Assembly (NCBI RefSeq): GCF_002843605.1
Contig: NZ_CP025263.1
Location: forward strand, 6,043,501 to 6,107,500
Source: Pseudomonas sp. S09G 359
GTDB taxonomy: Bacteria; Pseudomonadota; Gammaproteobacteria; Pseudomonadales; Pseudomonadaceae
Reading direction: 5' to 3'
DNA: 64,000 nt
Position 1 is the stretch's first letter; each line of letters starts with the position of its first letter. The notes under the pieces are model-generated. The model saw only the letters and a list, made by a program, of their open reading frames with translations, was not told the origin of the DNA and did no database searches. Positions 16,063 to 24,984 of the stretch are shown here, in pieces. The position numbers and the translations under genes are program-made.

Positions 16063-18144
16063 CTACCCCGAGGTACGCGGCTGCTCGGTAATCGCCACCG
16101 CCTCCGGCTCCCCGCGCTTGGGCAACAAAACCTGCTGTGGATAAGTTTGCGCGAAATGCACCTCATCACAGTTATCCACAAGCTTTTTGAGCCGCTGGTT
16201 AAACGCACGGCTCACCGCATACTGCCCGCCCGACACAGTCCGGAACTGCGCGGTGAGCACCACGCCGTTAAGGTCCATTTTGTCGACGCCGAATACCTCC
16301 AGCGGCCCTTGCAGGTTGTACTTGAGGAACACGTCGTCGCGGATCGACTGGCCGGCCTCGCGGATCAGCTCCACGGCCTTGTCCACGTCGGTGTCGTAGG
16401 TGAACTGTACCGAGAAGAACGCATAGGCAAATTGCCGCGATTGGTTGGTCACCGCCTTGATCTGCCCGAATGGCACCGAGTGCACAAAACCCTTGCCGTC
16501 GCGCAGGCGCAGGGTGCGGATGGTCAGGCCTTCGACCGTGCCGGCGTGGCCGGAGTCGAGCACCACCCAGTCGCCGATCGACAGCGTGTCTTCAATGATG
16601 ATGAACAGGCCGGTGATCACATCCTGCACCAGTTGCTGGGAGCCGAAACCGATGGCCAGGCCGACCACCCCGGCACCCGCCAGCAGCGGTGCCACGTTGA
16701 TGCCCAGGTTGGCCATGGTGGTGATCGCGCAGATCACCACCAGGATGATTTTTATCGCATTACGCAGCAGCGGCAGGATGGTCTTGACCCGCGTGCTGGG
16801 CTGGCGGCTGGAGCGTTTGTTTACCGGCGGTTTCAGCGCTTCCTGGATCGCGGTGTCGAGCACCACCCAGAACAGCCAGGTCATCAGCAGGATCAGGCCG
16901 ATGCTGCTGAGTGAATCGCTGATCGCCCGGCCCACCGAGTTGCGCTGCGCAAACTCGAACAGCGACACCCCCCATATCCGCCCGAGAATCTCGATAAAGG
17001 CAATCGCCATGACGATGCGCAGGATCGCGTGCAACAGGCTGAGAAAGCGCTCCTTGTAAGCGCTGCTGCGCTGGACCGCCACCTGGCTGCGCGACTTGAA
17101 CAGGTGCTGCAACACCGTGCTGAGGAACACCGTGCCAATCAACAGCAGCGTGGTGAACAGCGCGCACCGCAGGGCTTTCTGGTTATCGTCGCCGGCGCCG
17201 ATCAGGTTGATCGCCGAGACCAGCACCATCAACAGGATCGGCCAGTACCACAGCCCGGAAAACACCCGCAGCGATTGCTGCAATGCCGGGTGTTTAAGGC
17301 GCGAGGCCAACGGCCGATTACGGATCAGATGCGCCACCGGACGGCGCAGGCGCACCACCAGCACGCCAAAGATCACCGCCGCGAACAGGCCGGTAAATAC
17401 CGCGATGCTGCTGGTGATATTACCGCCCAGCTGGCGCGCGATCTGCGGGCTGGTCAGCGCGTCACTGAGGGCCGCGAGGAAGCCGATCAGGAACAGCGGC
17501 TTGGGGCAGTAGTCGCGAATAATCTGCACCGCCGGGCGTTTGTGGCCGACGTTAAACATAACGATGACGCACAGCAGCATGGAGGTGGAAAAAATCCCGC
17601 TACTGGTGGCGTAGGCAAAACACAGTGCCAACGCGCGGCCAATGGACGTGGGTAAAAAATGGCTGACGGACAAGGTCAGCGGCAGGCAGATCAGCGCGGG
17701 GATCGTGTAAGGCAGCACATACCCGAGCACTGCAAGCAGGCGTTTGCGCCGTTCGAAGAAGCTGCGTCGGCCCAGCCGCTGCACGATAAACCGCCCGAGC
17801 AGCGTCAACAGCGTAAATGCACCGACCCATACCCCGGACAGCAGCAGGAAGTCGCCGGCCACACTCCACGGCGAGCGCTCCGTCGTCTGGTTGACCAACC
17901 GCCCGACTTCATCCGCCGCGCGGTCGGCACGCAGGCGCCACTCATCGATCAGGTTCTGGTTGAGGTCCAGCTTCTGCTGCACATCGTCAATGCTGGAGCT
18001 GATGGCTCCCAGCAGACCGCCTTCCACCAGCAATTCCGGCTTGGCCGGCGCTTCAGGTTCGGGCGCGGCGGCCGCGGCGTGCAGTGCGCCGCTGCCACAC
18101 AACAGCAGCGCGCCGAGCAGTAATGCAGTCTTTAGATTCGGCAA
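16063..18144 (-). CDS. large MscS-family mechanosensitive channel (YbiO-like)
   Basis: 693 residues. A signal peptide (LKTALLLGALLLCGSGALHA) is followed by a periplasmic helical domain containing SSIDDVQQKLDLNQNLIDEW, then about ten membrane segments and a C-terminal MscS domain. The pore-lining TM3 is VAPLLAGAGVVGLAIGFGSQ and the beta domain includes EDTLSIGDWVVLDSGHAGTVE. The channel opens under osmotic down-shock to release solutes. I chose a TTG start at 18144 because AAGGAG lies nine bases before it and the signal peptide follows directly; the longer open frame to 18285 lacks support. Confidence 0.88.
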   Translation of the reverse strand: MPNLKTALLLGALLLCGSGALHAAAAAPEPEAPAKPELLVEGGLLGAISSSIDDVQQKLDLNQNLIDEWRLRADRAADEVGRLVNQTTERSPWSVAGDFLLLSGVWVGAFTLLTLLGRFIVQRLGRRSFFERRKRLLAVLGYVLPYTIPALICLPLTLSVSHFLPTSIGRALALCFAYATSSGIFSTSMLLCVIVMFNVGHKRPAVQIIRDYCPKPLFLIGFLAALSDALTSPQIARQLGGNITSSIAVFTGLFAAVIFGVLVVRLRRPVAHLIRNRPLASRLKHPALQQSLRVFSGLWYWPILLMVLVSAINLIGAGDDNQKALRCALFTTLLLIGTVFLSTVLQHLFKSRSQVAVQRSSAYKERFLSLLHAILRIVMAIAFIEILGRIWGVSLFEFAQRNSVGRAISDSLSSIGLILLMTWLFWVVLDTAIQEALKPPVNKRSSRQPSTRVKTILPLLRNAIKIILVVICAITTMANLGINVAPLLAGAGVVGLAIGFGSQQLVQDVITGLFIIIEDTLSIGDWVVLDSGHAGTVEGLTIRTLRLRDGKGFVHSVPFGQIKAVTNQSRQFAYAFFSVQFTYDTDVDKAVELIREAGQSIRDDVFLKYNLQGPLEVFGVDKMDLNGVVLTAQFRTVSGGQYAVSRAFNQRLKKLVDNCDEVHFAQTYPQQVLLPKRGEPEAVAITEQPRTSG

Positions 18145-18320
18145 AACTCCGGGCTCCTTCAGCTGGGTGTGTAAGAAACTGACGGGTTTGAGCCCTGATC
18201 GTTCCCCTGCTTTGGGATCTTTGACTTGCTGGCAACTATCAAATGCCCATATCGGTATTTTTCCGCACAAGCCAAAACCCGACACTGCGCTCCTGATTGA
18301 AACCCACCGGAGTTGCAGCC

Positions 18321-19523
18321 ATGCCCATTGCCTTGCTCGCGCTGACCCTCAGCGCTTTTGCCATCGGGACGACCGAGTTCGTCATCGTTGGCCTGTTACC
18401 CACTATCGGCGCCGACCTTGGCGTTGACCTGCCGTCCGCCGGCCTGCTGGTGAGCCTCTACGCCCTGGGCGTGGCCATCGGCGCGCCGGTACTCACCGCC
18501 CTCACCGGCAAGGTGCCGCGCAAGCTCCTGCTGCTGTCGCTGATGGTGTTGTTTACCCTCGGCAACCTGCTGGCCTGGCAGGCTCCGAGCTATGAATCGC
18601 TGGTGCTGGCGCGGATTGTCACCGGCCTGGCCCACGGGGTGTTTTTCTCGATTGGCTCAACCATCGCCACCAGCCTGGTGCCCAAGGAGAAAGCCGCCAG
18701 TGCGATTGCCATCATGTTTACCGGGCTGACCGTGGCACTGGTCACCGGCGTGCCGCTGGGCACGTTTATCGGCCAACACTTCGGCTGGCGCGAAACCTTC
18801 CTCGCCGTGTCGGCCCTGGGGGTGCTCGCGTTTATCGGCAGCCTGATCTATGTGCCGAAAAACATCGCCCACAGCAAACCCGCGTCGTTGCTGCAGCAGC
18901 TGCAAGTGCTCAAGCAACCCCGGCTGTTGCTGGTGTACGCCATGACCGCCGTCGGCTACGGCGGCTCGTTTATCGCGTTTACCTTCCTGGCGCCGATCCT
19001 TCAGGACATTTCCGGTTTCAGCGCCGGCACGGTCAGCCTGGTATTGCTGGTGTATGGCATCTCGGTGGCCGCCGGGAATATCTGGGGCGGCAAGCTGGCA
19101 GATAAACGCGGGCCGATCAGCGCGCTGAAAATCATCTTCGCGTTGCTGGCTGCAGTGTTGTTTGTACTGACCTTCACCGCCGGCAACCCTTGGCTGGCCC
19201 TGGCCACCGTGCTGGTATGGGGCGCGGTCGCCTTCGGCAACGTGCCGGGCCTGCAGGTGTATGTGGTGCGCCAGGCGGAGCATCACACGCCAAACGCGGT
19301 GGACGTGGCCTCGGGCCTGAACATCGCGGCGTTCAACCTGGGAATCGCCGGGGGCGCGTGGGCCGGTGGTTTGATCGTGGCGCATATGGGGCTGATCCAC
19401 ACCGCTTGGATTGGCGGCCTGGTGGTGTTGGTGGCCCTGGCGCTGACGGCCTGGAGTGGTCGACTGGATCGGTTGGGGCCGGTGTATGCCGAGTCGTCGA
19501 GTCGTGTCATGGTAGGTCACTGA
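18321..19523 (+). CDS. MFS drug/sugar efflux transporter (DHA1, AraJ-like)
   Basis: 400 residues with about 12 predicted membrane helices. The N-terminal TLSAFAIGTTEFVIVGLLP and GLLVSLYALGVAIGAP segments are typical of the AraJ/SotB/PbuE branch of DHA1 antiporters; GKVPRK is the motif-A loop. The substrate cannot be predicted. The start is set by GGAG nine bases before the ATG. It diverges from the MscS gene. Confidence 0.9.
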   Translation: MPIALLALTLSAFAIGTTEFVIVGLLPTIGADLGVDLPSAGLLVSLYALGVAIGAPVLTALTGKVPRKLLLLSLMVLFTLGNLLAWQAPSYESLVLARIVTGLAHGVFFSIGSTIATSLVPKEKAASAIAIMFTGLTVALVTGVPLGTFIGQHFGWRETFLAVSALGVLAFIGSLIYVPKNIAHSKPASLLQQLQVLKQPRLLLVYAMTAVGYGGSFIAFTFLAPILQDISGFSAGTVSLVLLVYGISVAAGNIWGGKLADKRGPISALKIIFALLAAVLFVLTFTAGNPWLALATVLVWGAVAFGNVPGLQVYVVRQAEHHTPNAVDVASGLNIAAFNLGIAGGAWAGGLIVAHMGLIHTAWIGGLVVLVALALTAWSGRLDRLGPVYAESSSRVMVGH

Positions 19524-19545
19524 TTCGACCGCAACACAGATCAAA

Positions 19546-19635
19546 TGTGGGAGCGGGCTTGCTCGCGAAAGCTGAGTGTCAGTCAACAGAACCATTGACT
19601 GATACACCGCATTCGCGAGCAAGCCCGCTCCCACA
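19546..19635. repeat. REPIN: two inverted REP elements
   Basis: TGTGGGAGCGGGCTTGCTCG... (24 bases, 19546-19569) has a perfect inverted copy at 19612-19635. A third REP subtype in this window, distinct from those at 7075 and 10524. Confidence 0.93.
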
Positions 19636-19737
19636 TTTGGAAGGTGTACCGTCTGTAGGAAGGTGGAAACTTTCAAGCAAAAATCGCAGTCAGCCATAAA
19701 CGGGGGCCAGGCCCCCACTTCTTTCACAGGAGCAATC

Positions 19738-20517
19738 ATGGCTGCGATCCCCGACTGGGTACCCATCACCCCCAGCGTCGCCATCACTCGCTTCACGGTG
19801 CTGACGGTCAATATCCACAAGGGCTTCACCGCCCTGAACCGGCGTTTCATCCTGCCCGAGCTGCGTGAAGCAGTGCGCAGCGTGGGCGCCGACATGGTGT
19901 TTCTGCAGGAAATCCACGGCAACCACGAGCGTCACCCGCAGCGCTACAGCGATTGGCCGAACATGCCGCAATACGAATTCCTCGCCGACAGCATCTGGCC
20001 GCAGTTCGCCTACGGGCGCAATGCGGTCTACCCGCATGGCGACCACGGCAATGCGCTGCTGTCGAAATTCCAGATCGTGCGCTACGACAATCTCGACATC
20101 TCCCAAAGCGGCCACGAAAACCGTGGCCTGCTGCATTGCGTGTTGCGCCTGCCCGGCAGCGGTAAGGAGGTGCATGCGATCTGCATCCATCTGGGCCTGC
20201 GCGAGGTACATCGCCAACAGCAATTGCGCCTGCTGGAGCAGCGCATCAGTGAAATCCCGGCCGATGCGCCACTGGTGGTCGCCGGGGATTTCAACGACTG
20301 GCGCCAGCGTGCCGACCTCAGCCAAAGCGGCCTCACCGAAGTGTTCGTGCACACCCACGGCAAGCCACCACGCACCTTCCCGGCGCGTTTGCCGTTGCTG
20401 CCGCTGGACCGTATTTATGTGCGCAACCTGAAGATTCATAACCCTCGGGTGCTTACCACCCGCCCCTGGTCCCATCTGTCCGACCATGTGCCGCTGTCGG
20501 TGGAGGTTGAGTTATGA
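19738..20517 (+). CDS. endonuclease/exonuclease/phosphatase-family protein (YbhP)
   Basis: 259 residues. EEP fold marks: TVNIHKGF near the start, FLQEIHGN with the metal-binding Glu, VVAGDFNDWR with the catalytic Asp/Asn pair, and the C-terminal SDHVPL His. An ACAGGAG site precedes the ATG. It overlaps clsB by four bases (ATGA) and heads the ybhP-ybhO(clsB)-ybhN set also found in E. coli, which ties it to phospholipid metabolism. Substrate unknown; phosphodiester or phosphomonoester hydrolysis is expected. Confidence 0.88.
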   Translation: MAAIPDWVPITPSVAITRFTVLTVNIHKGFTALNRRFILPELREAVRSVGADMVFLQEIHGNHERHPQRYSDWPNMPQYEFLADSIWPQFAYGRNAVYPHGDHGNALLSKFQIVRYDNLDISQSGHENRGLLHCVLRLPGSGKEVHAICIHLGLREVHRQQQLRLLEQRISEIPADAPLVVAGDFNDWRQRADLSQSGLTEVFVHTHGKPPRTFPARLPLLPLDRIYVRNLKIHNPRVLTTRPWSHLSDHVPLSVEVEL

Positions 20518-21776
20518 ACGTTGCGGTAGAACACATCGCCACCGACCAGCCGCCGGACGACGCCAAGGCCCGCGACCTGGATTACGGCTGGCAGCGCGAC
20601 AACAGCGTGGAGCTGCTGGAGAACGGCGAGGCTTACTTCCCCAAGGTGTTCGAGGCGCTGCGCGGTGCCCGGCGCGAGATCCTGCTGGAGACCTTTATCC
20701 TCTTCGAGGACAAAGTCGGCACGGAGCTGCACGGCATCCTGATCGAGGCCGCGCAACGCGGGGTCAAGGTGGTGGTGAGCCTGGATGGTTTTGGTTGTGG
20801 CGAGCTGAGCCCGGGCTTTCTCGGCGCGCTGGCAGACGCCGGGGTGACGGTGCAGATGTTCGACCCCGCGTCCAAGACCCTGGGGGTTCGCACCAACTGG
20901 TTTCGCCGCCTGCACCGCAAAATCGTGGTGGTGGATGCGACGGTTGGGTTTATCGGCGGGATCAACTTTTCCGCTGACCACCTGGGGGATTTCGGCCCCG
21001 AAGCCAAGCAGGATTACGCGGTGCAGGTGGTGGGCCCGGCGGTGGCCGACCTGCATCATTTTGCCCTGGCCCAAAGTGGCCGCCCGGTGCGCACGCGGCG
21101 CGGTTGGCGGCGGCGCCAGCAACGGCCTGCGTTGTGGGCGGACGATAGCAGCGACGGCCAGGTGCGCCTGATTTACCGCGACAATATCCAGCATCGCGAC
21201 GACATCGAAGAGGCGTACATCCACGCCTTGAGCCAAGCCCGACAACGCGTAGTGATCGCCAACGCGTACTTTTTCCCCGGCTACCGCCTGCTGCGCGAAA
21301 TCCGCAACGCCGCGCGGCGCGGCGTGCAGGTGCAACTGATCATGCAAGGCCAGCCCGACGTGCTGTTGGCCAAGCTGGCCGCGCGCATGCTTTACGATTA
21401 CCTGCTCAAGGACGGCGTGGTGATTCACGAGTATTGCCAGCGCCCGCTGCACGGCAAAGTCGCGTTGGTGGATGACGACTGGAGCACCGTGGGCTCCAGT
21501 AACCTCGACCCGTTGAGCCTGGCGCTGAACCTGGAGGCCAACGTGCTGATTCGCGACCGGGCGTTCAATCAACAGCTGTATGAACGCCTGGAAGCGCTGG
21601 CGAAAAACCATTGCCAGACCATGCCGGAGAACCGCAAGCCGCGCCTGTGGTTATGGCGCTTGACCGTGGGGTTCCTGGTGTTCCATGTGATGCGCCATTT
21701 TCCCGCATTGACCGGCTGGCTGCCCGCGCACAAGCCGCGCTTGCAGCCGGTAGAGGGCCATGTCAATGAGCGCTGA
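20514..21776 (+). CDS. clsB: cardiolipin synthase B
   Basis: 420 residues. Two phospholipase-D HxKx4D motifs are intact: HRKIVVVDATVGFIGGIN and HGKVALVDDDWSTVGSSNLD. It lacks the N-terminal membrane helices of ClsA and matches ClsB (E. coli YbhO, 413 aa). It makes cardiolipin or phosphatidylglycerol by phosphatidyl transfer at the inner membrane. A short hydrophobic stretch near the C-terminus (WLWRLTVGFLVFHVM) may associate with membrane. Start overlaps ybhP, and the stop lies 17 bases inside ybhN. Confidence 0.94.
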   Translation: MNVAVEHIATDQPPDDAKARDLDYGWQRDNSVELLENGEAYFPKVFEALRGARREILLETFILFEDKVGTELHGILIEAAQRGVKVVVSLDGFGCGELSPGFLGALADAGVTVQMFDPASKTLGVRTNWFRRLHRKIVVVDATVGFIGGINFSADHLGDFGPEAKQDYAVQVVGPAVADLHHFALAQSGRPVRTRRGWRRRQQRPALWADDSSDGQVRLIYRDNIQHRDDIEEAYIHALSQARQRVVIANAYFFPGYRLLREIRNAARRGVQVQLIMQGQPDVLLAKLAARMLYDYLLKDGVVIHEYCQRPLHGKVALVDDDWSTVGSSNLDPLSLALNLEANVLIRDRAFNQQLYERLEALAKNHCQTMPENRKPRLWLWRLTVGFLVFHVMRHFPALTGWLPAHKPRLQPVEGHVNER

Positions 21777-22710
21777 GCGCTTCAAGCGCTGGAAGAAGCC
21801 GCTGACCGTGGCGTTCTTCCTGCTGCTGATCGTGCTGTTCACCCTGCTCGCCCGACGCATTGATTGGAGCGAAGTATTCCAGACCTTGGGCGACTTCAAG
21901 GTGCGCACGCTGATCATCGCCAGCGCGCTTACGTTGTGCAGTTTTATCGTCTACGCCTGCTTCGACCTGATCGGCCGCACCTACATTCGCCAACCCTTGC
22001 GTTGGAAGCAGATATTGCCGGTGGGGTTTATCAGCTATGCGTTCAACCTCAATCTCAGTGCCTGGGTCGGCGGCATCGCCATGCGCTATCGGCTGTATTC
22101 GCGGTTGGGGGTGAGCACCAGCAATATCGCCAAGATTCTTGGCCTGAGCCTGGCCACCAATTGGTTTGGTTACATGGCATTGGCCGGTGTGGTGTTCAGC
22201 AGCGGGCTGGTGACGATGCCGCCAGGCTGGAAAGTCAGCAGCGCGGCCTTGCAGGGGATTGGCGCGCTATTGGTGCTGGCGAGCCTGGGCTACCTGGCGG
22301 CGTGCCGGTTTTCGACAAAACGCGCGTGGTCGATTCGCGGCATCGAAATCAACCTGCCGTCGCTGCGCATGGCCTGCCTGCAACTGGCACTCGGCGCCCT
22401 GAACTGGTCGCTGATGGCCGCGGTGATTTTCACCTTGCTGCCGGCCAAGCTGGACTATCCCTTGGTGCTGGGCGTGCTGCTGATCAGCGCGATTGCCGGG
22501 GTGGTCACCCACATCCCCGCCGGGCTCGGCGTGCTCGAAGCGGTGTTTATTGCGCTGTTGCAACACGAAGCCTCACGCGGCAGTTTGCTCGCCGGGCTGA
22601 TCGCCTACCGGGCGATCTACTTTATTGTGCCGCTGCTGATCGCGCTGGTGATGTACGTCGGCGTGGAGGCCAAGGCCAAGGCGTTACGAGTGAAGAAGGC
22701 GCCTGCCTGA
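21760..22710 (+). CDS. YbhN/UPF0104 integral membrane protein
   Basis: 316 residues with about eight membrane segments. It contains family marks of the lysylphosphatidylglycerol synthase transmembrane region: NLNLSAWVGGIAMRYRLYS, LSLATNWFGYMALAGV and the HIPAGLGVLEAVFIALL segment. The role is likely lipid transport or flipping linked to ClsB. It overlaps clsB by 17 bases. The start could also be the second ATG at 21766. Confidence 0.88.
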   Translation: MSMSAERFKRWKKPLTVAFFLLLIVLFTLLARRIDWSEVFQTLGDFKVRTLIIASALTLCSFIVYACFDLIGRTYIRQPLRWKQILPVGFISYAFNLNLSAWVGGIAMRYRLYSRLGVSTSNIAKILGLSLATNWFGYMALAGVVFSSGLVTMPPGWKVSSAALQGIGALLVLASLGYLAACRFSTKRAWSIRGIEINLPSLRMACLQLALGALNWSLMAAVIFTLLPAKLDYPLVLGVLLISAIAGVVTHIPAGLGVLEAVFIALLQHEASRGSLLAGLIAYRAIYFIVPLLIALVMYVGVEAKAKALRVKKAPA

Positions 22711-22720
22711 ACCACGCCAG

Positions 22721-22804
22721 TGGCAAACGGGCTTGTGTGCCGAGCGGGCCCTTTTGTGGGGAGCGCGCTTGTGTAGCGAGCGGGCTTGTGTGGCGAGCGG
22801 GCTT
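22721..22804. repeat. five degenerate tandem copies of a ~17-base REP-derived unit
   Basis: Units of the form TGTGGCGAGCGGGCTTG recur head to tail, with copies differing by substitutions (AAACGGGCTTG, CGAGCGGGCCC, GGAGCGCGCTTG, AGCGAGCGGGCTTG, GGCGAGCGGGCTTG). They run directly into the REP stem that starts at 22789. The unit is the first half of the REP. Confidence 0.8.
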
Positions 22805-22920
22805 GCCCGCGTTGGGCTGCGAAGCAGCCCCAGTAAAAACGCCGAAATTCTTCCTGAATGACCTCAGCGTCTGGTTTGGGGCCGCTGCGCGGCCCAACGC
22901 GGGCAAGCCCGCTCGCCACA
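22789..22920. repeat. REPIN: two inverted REP elements with a long spacer
   Basis: A 28-base element (TGTGGCGAGCGGGCTTGCCC...) at 22789-22816 has a perfect inverted copy at 22893-22920. The spacer contains the typical GGGCTGCGAAGCAGCCCC hairpin. It lies between the convergent ybhN and hydrolase genes. Confidence 0.92.
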
Positions 22921-22958
22921 AGGGCCCACTGCCCACAGATTTAGTGTGCGCCTGGAGG

Positions 22959-23714
22959 TTATCGGGCCTGGATGATGCTCAACCGCTCGCCCACGACCAT
23001 TTCGGTAATCCAGTCCACCAGGATCGAGGTGTAGGCTTGCTGGGACACCGGGTCACTCAAGGAGTGGTCGGCGCCATCAATGATGCGGTGCGTCAGGGAA
23101 TGGGTCTGCTGGCATGCGGCGCGGTAACTCATGATGGTGGCATGGGGCACGTGGTCATCGGTTTCCGATTCGACGATCAGCACATCACCGGTAAATTTGG
23201 CGCAGGCATGCAGGGCACGATTGGTTTCGGCGTGCACCAGGGTGCTGCGGTAATCCAACAAGTCGACTTTATCCAGGTCGCGCTTGGGCTTGAGCCATTC
23301 CTGGTCGCGGTACAGCGCCGGCACGCGCAGCGCCAGCCAGCGCACCGGGCGCAATGAGGTGAGGATCGCTGCCAGGTACCCGCCGTAACTGGTGCCCACC
23401 ACCGCCACCGCCGAGGTGTCGATGGCCGGGTGGGAGAGCAGCCGGTCGTAGGCCGCCAGCAGGTCGCGCAGGTTGTCTTCGCGGGTAACCCGCGACAACG
23501 GAATGCCGGTGCCGGCATGCCCACGCAGGTCGAAGGTCAGGCACACGCAGCCGAGGCCGGCGATGCCTTTGGCGCGTTCCAGGTCGCGCTCCTGGCTACC
23601 GCCCCAGCCGTGCACGAACAGCACACCCGGCACTTTGGATTTAGGGCTCAGGAACGTCCCGCTCATCTGTTCGTCGTCGATATCGATCGCAATGCTTTCG
23701 CTTCTAGCCGTCAT
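22959..23714 (-). CDS. alpha/beta hydrolase
   Basis: 251 residues. FVHGWGGSQ is the oxyanion HG segment, VVGTSYGGYLAA carries the nucleophile elbow (G-T-S-Y-G), IVESETDDHVPH holds the acid and DGADHSL the catalytic His. A peptidase- or esterase-like role is likely. It overlaps the upstream DUF3182 gene by 11 bases, so the two are translationally linked. Confidence 0.88.
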   Translation of the reverse strand: MTARSESIAIDIDDEQMSGTFLSPKSKVPGVLFVHGWGGSQERDLERAKGIAGLGCVCLTFDLRGHAGTGIPLSRVTREDNLRDLLAAYDRLLSHPAIDTSAVAVVGTSYGGYLAAILTSLRPVRWLALRVPALYRDQEWLKPKRDLDKVDLLDYRSTLVHAETNRALHACAKFTGDVLIVESETDDHVPHATIMSYRAACQQTHSLTHRIIDGADHSLSDPVSQQAYTSILVDWITEMVVGERLSIIQAR

Positions 23715-24813
23715 AAGATTTAACCGTCACGTACTTGAGAAGAAAGTCGCTGTTTTCCGCCGGGCCGCGATACACCTCGATGGCATCCGCCGGCAGCGCC
23801 TGGTCCACGTAGGTTTCCACCGAAGACACATGAATGGCTTTGAGGCCGGGATGGTTGATGAAACTTTGCAGCGCCGCGACTTCCGCGCTGCTGGCCCCGC
23901 CCATGCGCCAGGATTGTTCGAGCACGCCACTGCGGCGCTGGCCGTCGCTGGCCAGGCCTTGGGCGATGTCGTAGTTACGCCGCGAGGCGTAGAAGCCAGG
24001 GTAGGCCTCGTCTGCAGCGGCGTCGAATACCTGGGCCTGCTCGATGGCCAGGCGGACGTCATCGGGCAGGTCGAGTTTGAGCAACGCTTCATAGTCACCC
24101 GGCACCACCAACAGGTCGGAGCCGCCGTACACCTCGTCGCCATGCCCGTCCTGGGTCAGGTATTGCTCGCCGCAGTAGCTGAACACGTGATCGCCGATAA
24201 AGCTTTGGCCCACGCTATGGGTGATCACCTCACGCAGGTCCTGCTCCAGCACCACACCGTCGCTGAACAGTTTCGCCGCGTCGGGCCGCGCCAGCAGTGC
24301 CGCGAATTCATCCAGGCTGTGGATAACTTCCTGACCACGCCCGGCGCAGGCGTGCACCGGTTTCAAGCGGATCGGCCCGCTGTAGAGCAGGCGCGTGGCG
24401 GCTTCCCGGGCATCCTCAAGGGCAAATACGCTGAGGCCGTCCAGCACCACATCGCGCACGCGCTCACAAAACTTCGACGACCAGCCTTCCGGCGTAGTGG
24501 CGTCTGGGCCGAGCACCCCGTGGCTGATGGCCTTGGTGCAAATGAAGTCGTGGTCCACATACCCGCCCCACAGGTCTTCGGGGCCTTTGATATTCAGCGC
24601 GCGAGCCTGGGCCGGGCCCACCAGGGTTTGCGTCGGCAACAGGTACAGGTCGCGGCCGGCGTGCTTGTGGGGGTCATAACTGCCGCCGAATTTAAGCCCC
24701 AGGATCTGCGCCAGCCAGCGCGCCAGGGCGAGGTTGGTGTCCACCTCGTGCTGGGGCGCGCCGTCTCGCGTGGAGTGGGCAACCACTTGTTTCTTGCGTT
24801 GAATCGGGGTCAT
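23704..24813 (-). CDS. DUF3182 protein (ATP-grasp-like)
   Basis: 369 residues. Segments such as GPIRLKPVHACAGRGQEVI (a Lys/Gly-rich nucleotide loop), FSDGVVLEQDL and GGSDLLVVPGDYE resemble an ATP-grasp ligase layout. No experimentally known function comes to mind. Immediate overlap with an alpha/beta hydrolase suggests a shared pathway, for example making and cleaving a conjugate. Family call DUF3182 is from recollection of the sequence pattern. Confidence 0.7.
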   Translation of the reverse strand: MTPIQRKKQVVAHSTRDGAPQHEVDTNLALARWLAQILGLKFGGSYDPHKHAGRDLYLLPTQTLVGPAQARALNIKGPEDLWGGYVDHDFICTKAISHGVLGPDATTPEGWSSKFCERVRDVVLDGLSVFALEDAREAATRLLYSGPIRLKPVHACAGRGQEVIHSLDEFAALLARPDAAKLFSDGVVLEQDLREVITHSVGQSFIGDHVFSYCGEQYLTQDGHGDEVYGGSDLLVVPGDYEALLKLDLPDDVRLAIEQAQVFDAAADEAYPGFYASRRNYDIAQGLASDGQRRSGVLEQSWRMGGASSAEVAALQSFINHPGLKAIHVSSVETYVDQALPADAIEVYRGPAENSDFLLKYVTVKSYDG

Positions 24814-24984
24814 GCGTTCCCCTTGGCCAGCCTGCCATGTGTGTAACAGCAGAGCTGCAGGGATCAGGCCAAGGCGCTTTCAAGGCGGATGGTTTTGAAA
24901 TCAAGCGGTTACCGAAAAACCGATGGCAGTTGGCCTGTTTGATTCTGCACGACGCCGCCTTATCAGCACGGCGTTCTGCACGAT

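Noticed and set aside
18145..18285. N-terminal extension of the MscS channel
   Set aside because: The extension would place 47 residues before a clear signal peptide; a TTG with AAGGAG fits better.
22617..22936. Short minus-strand frames of about 100 codons near 22.6-22.9 kb
   Set aside because: They are translations of REP repeats.
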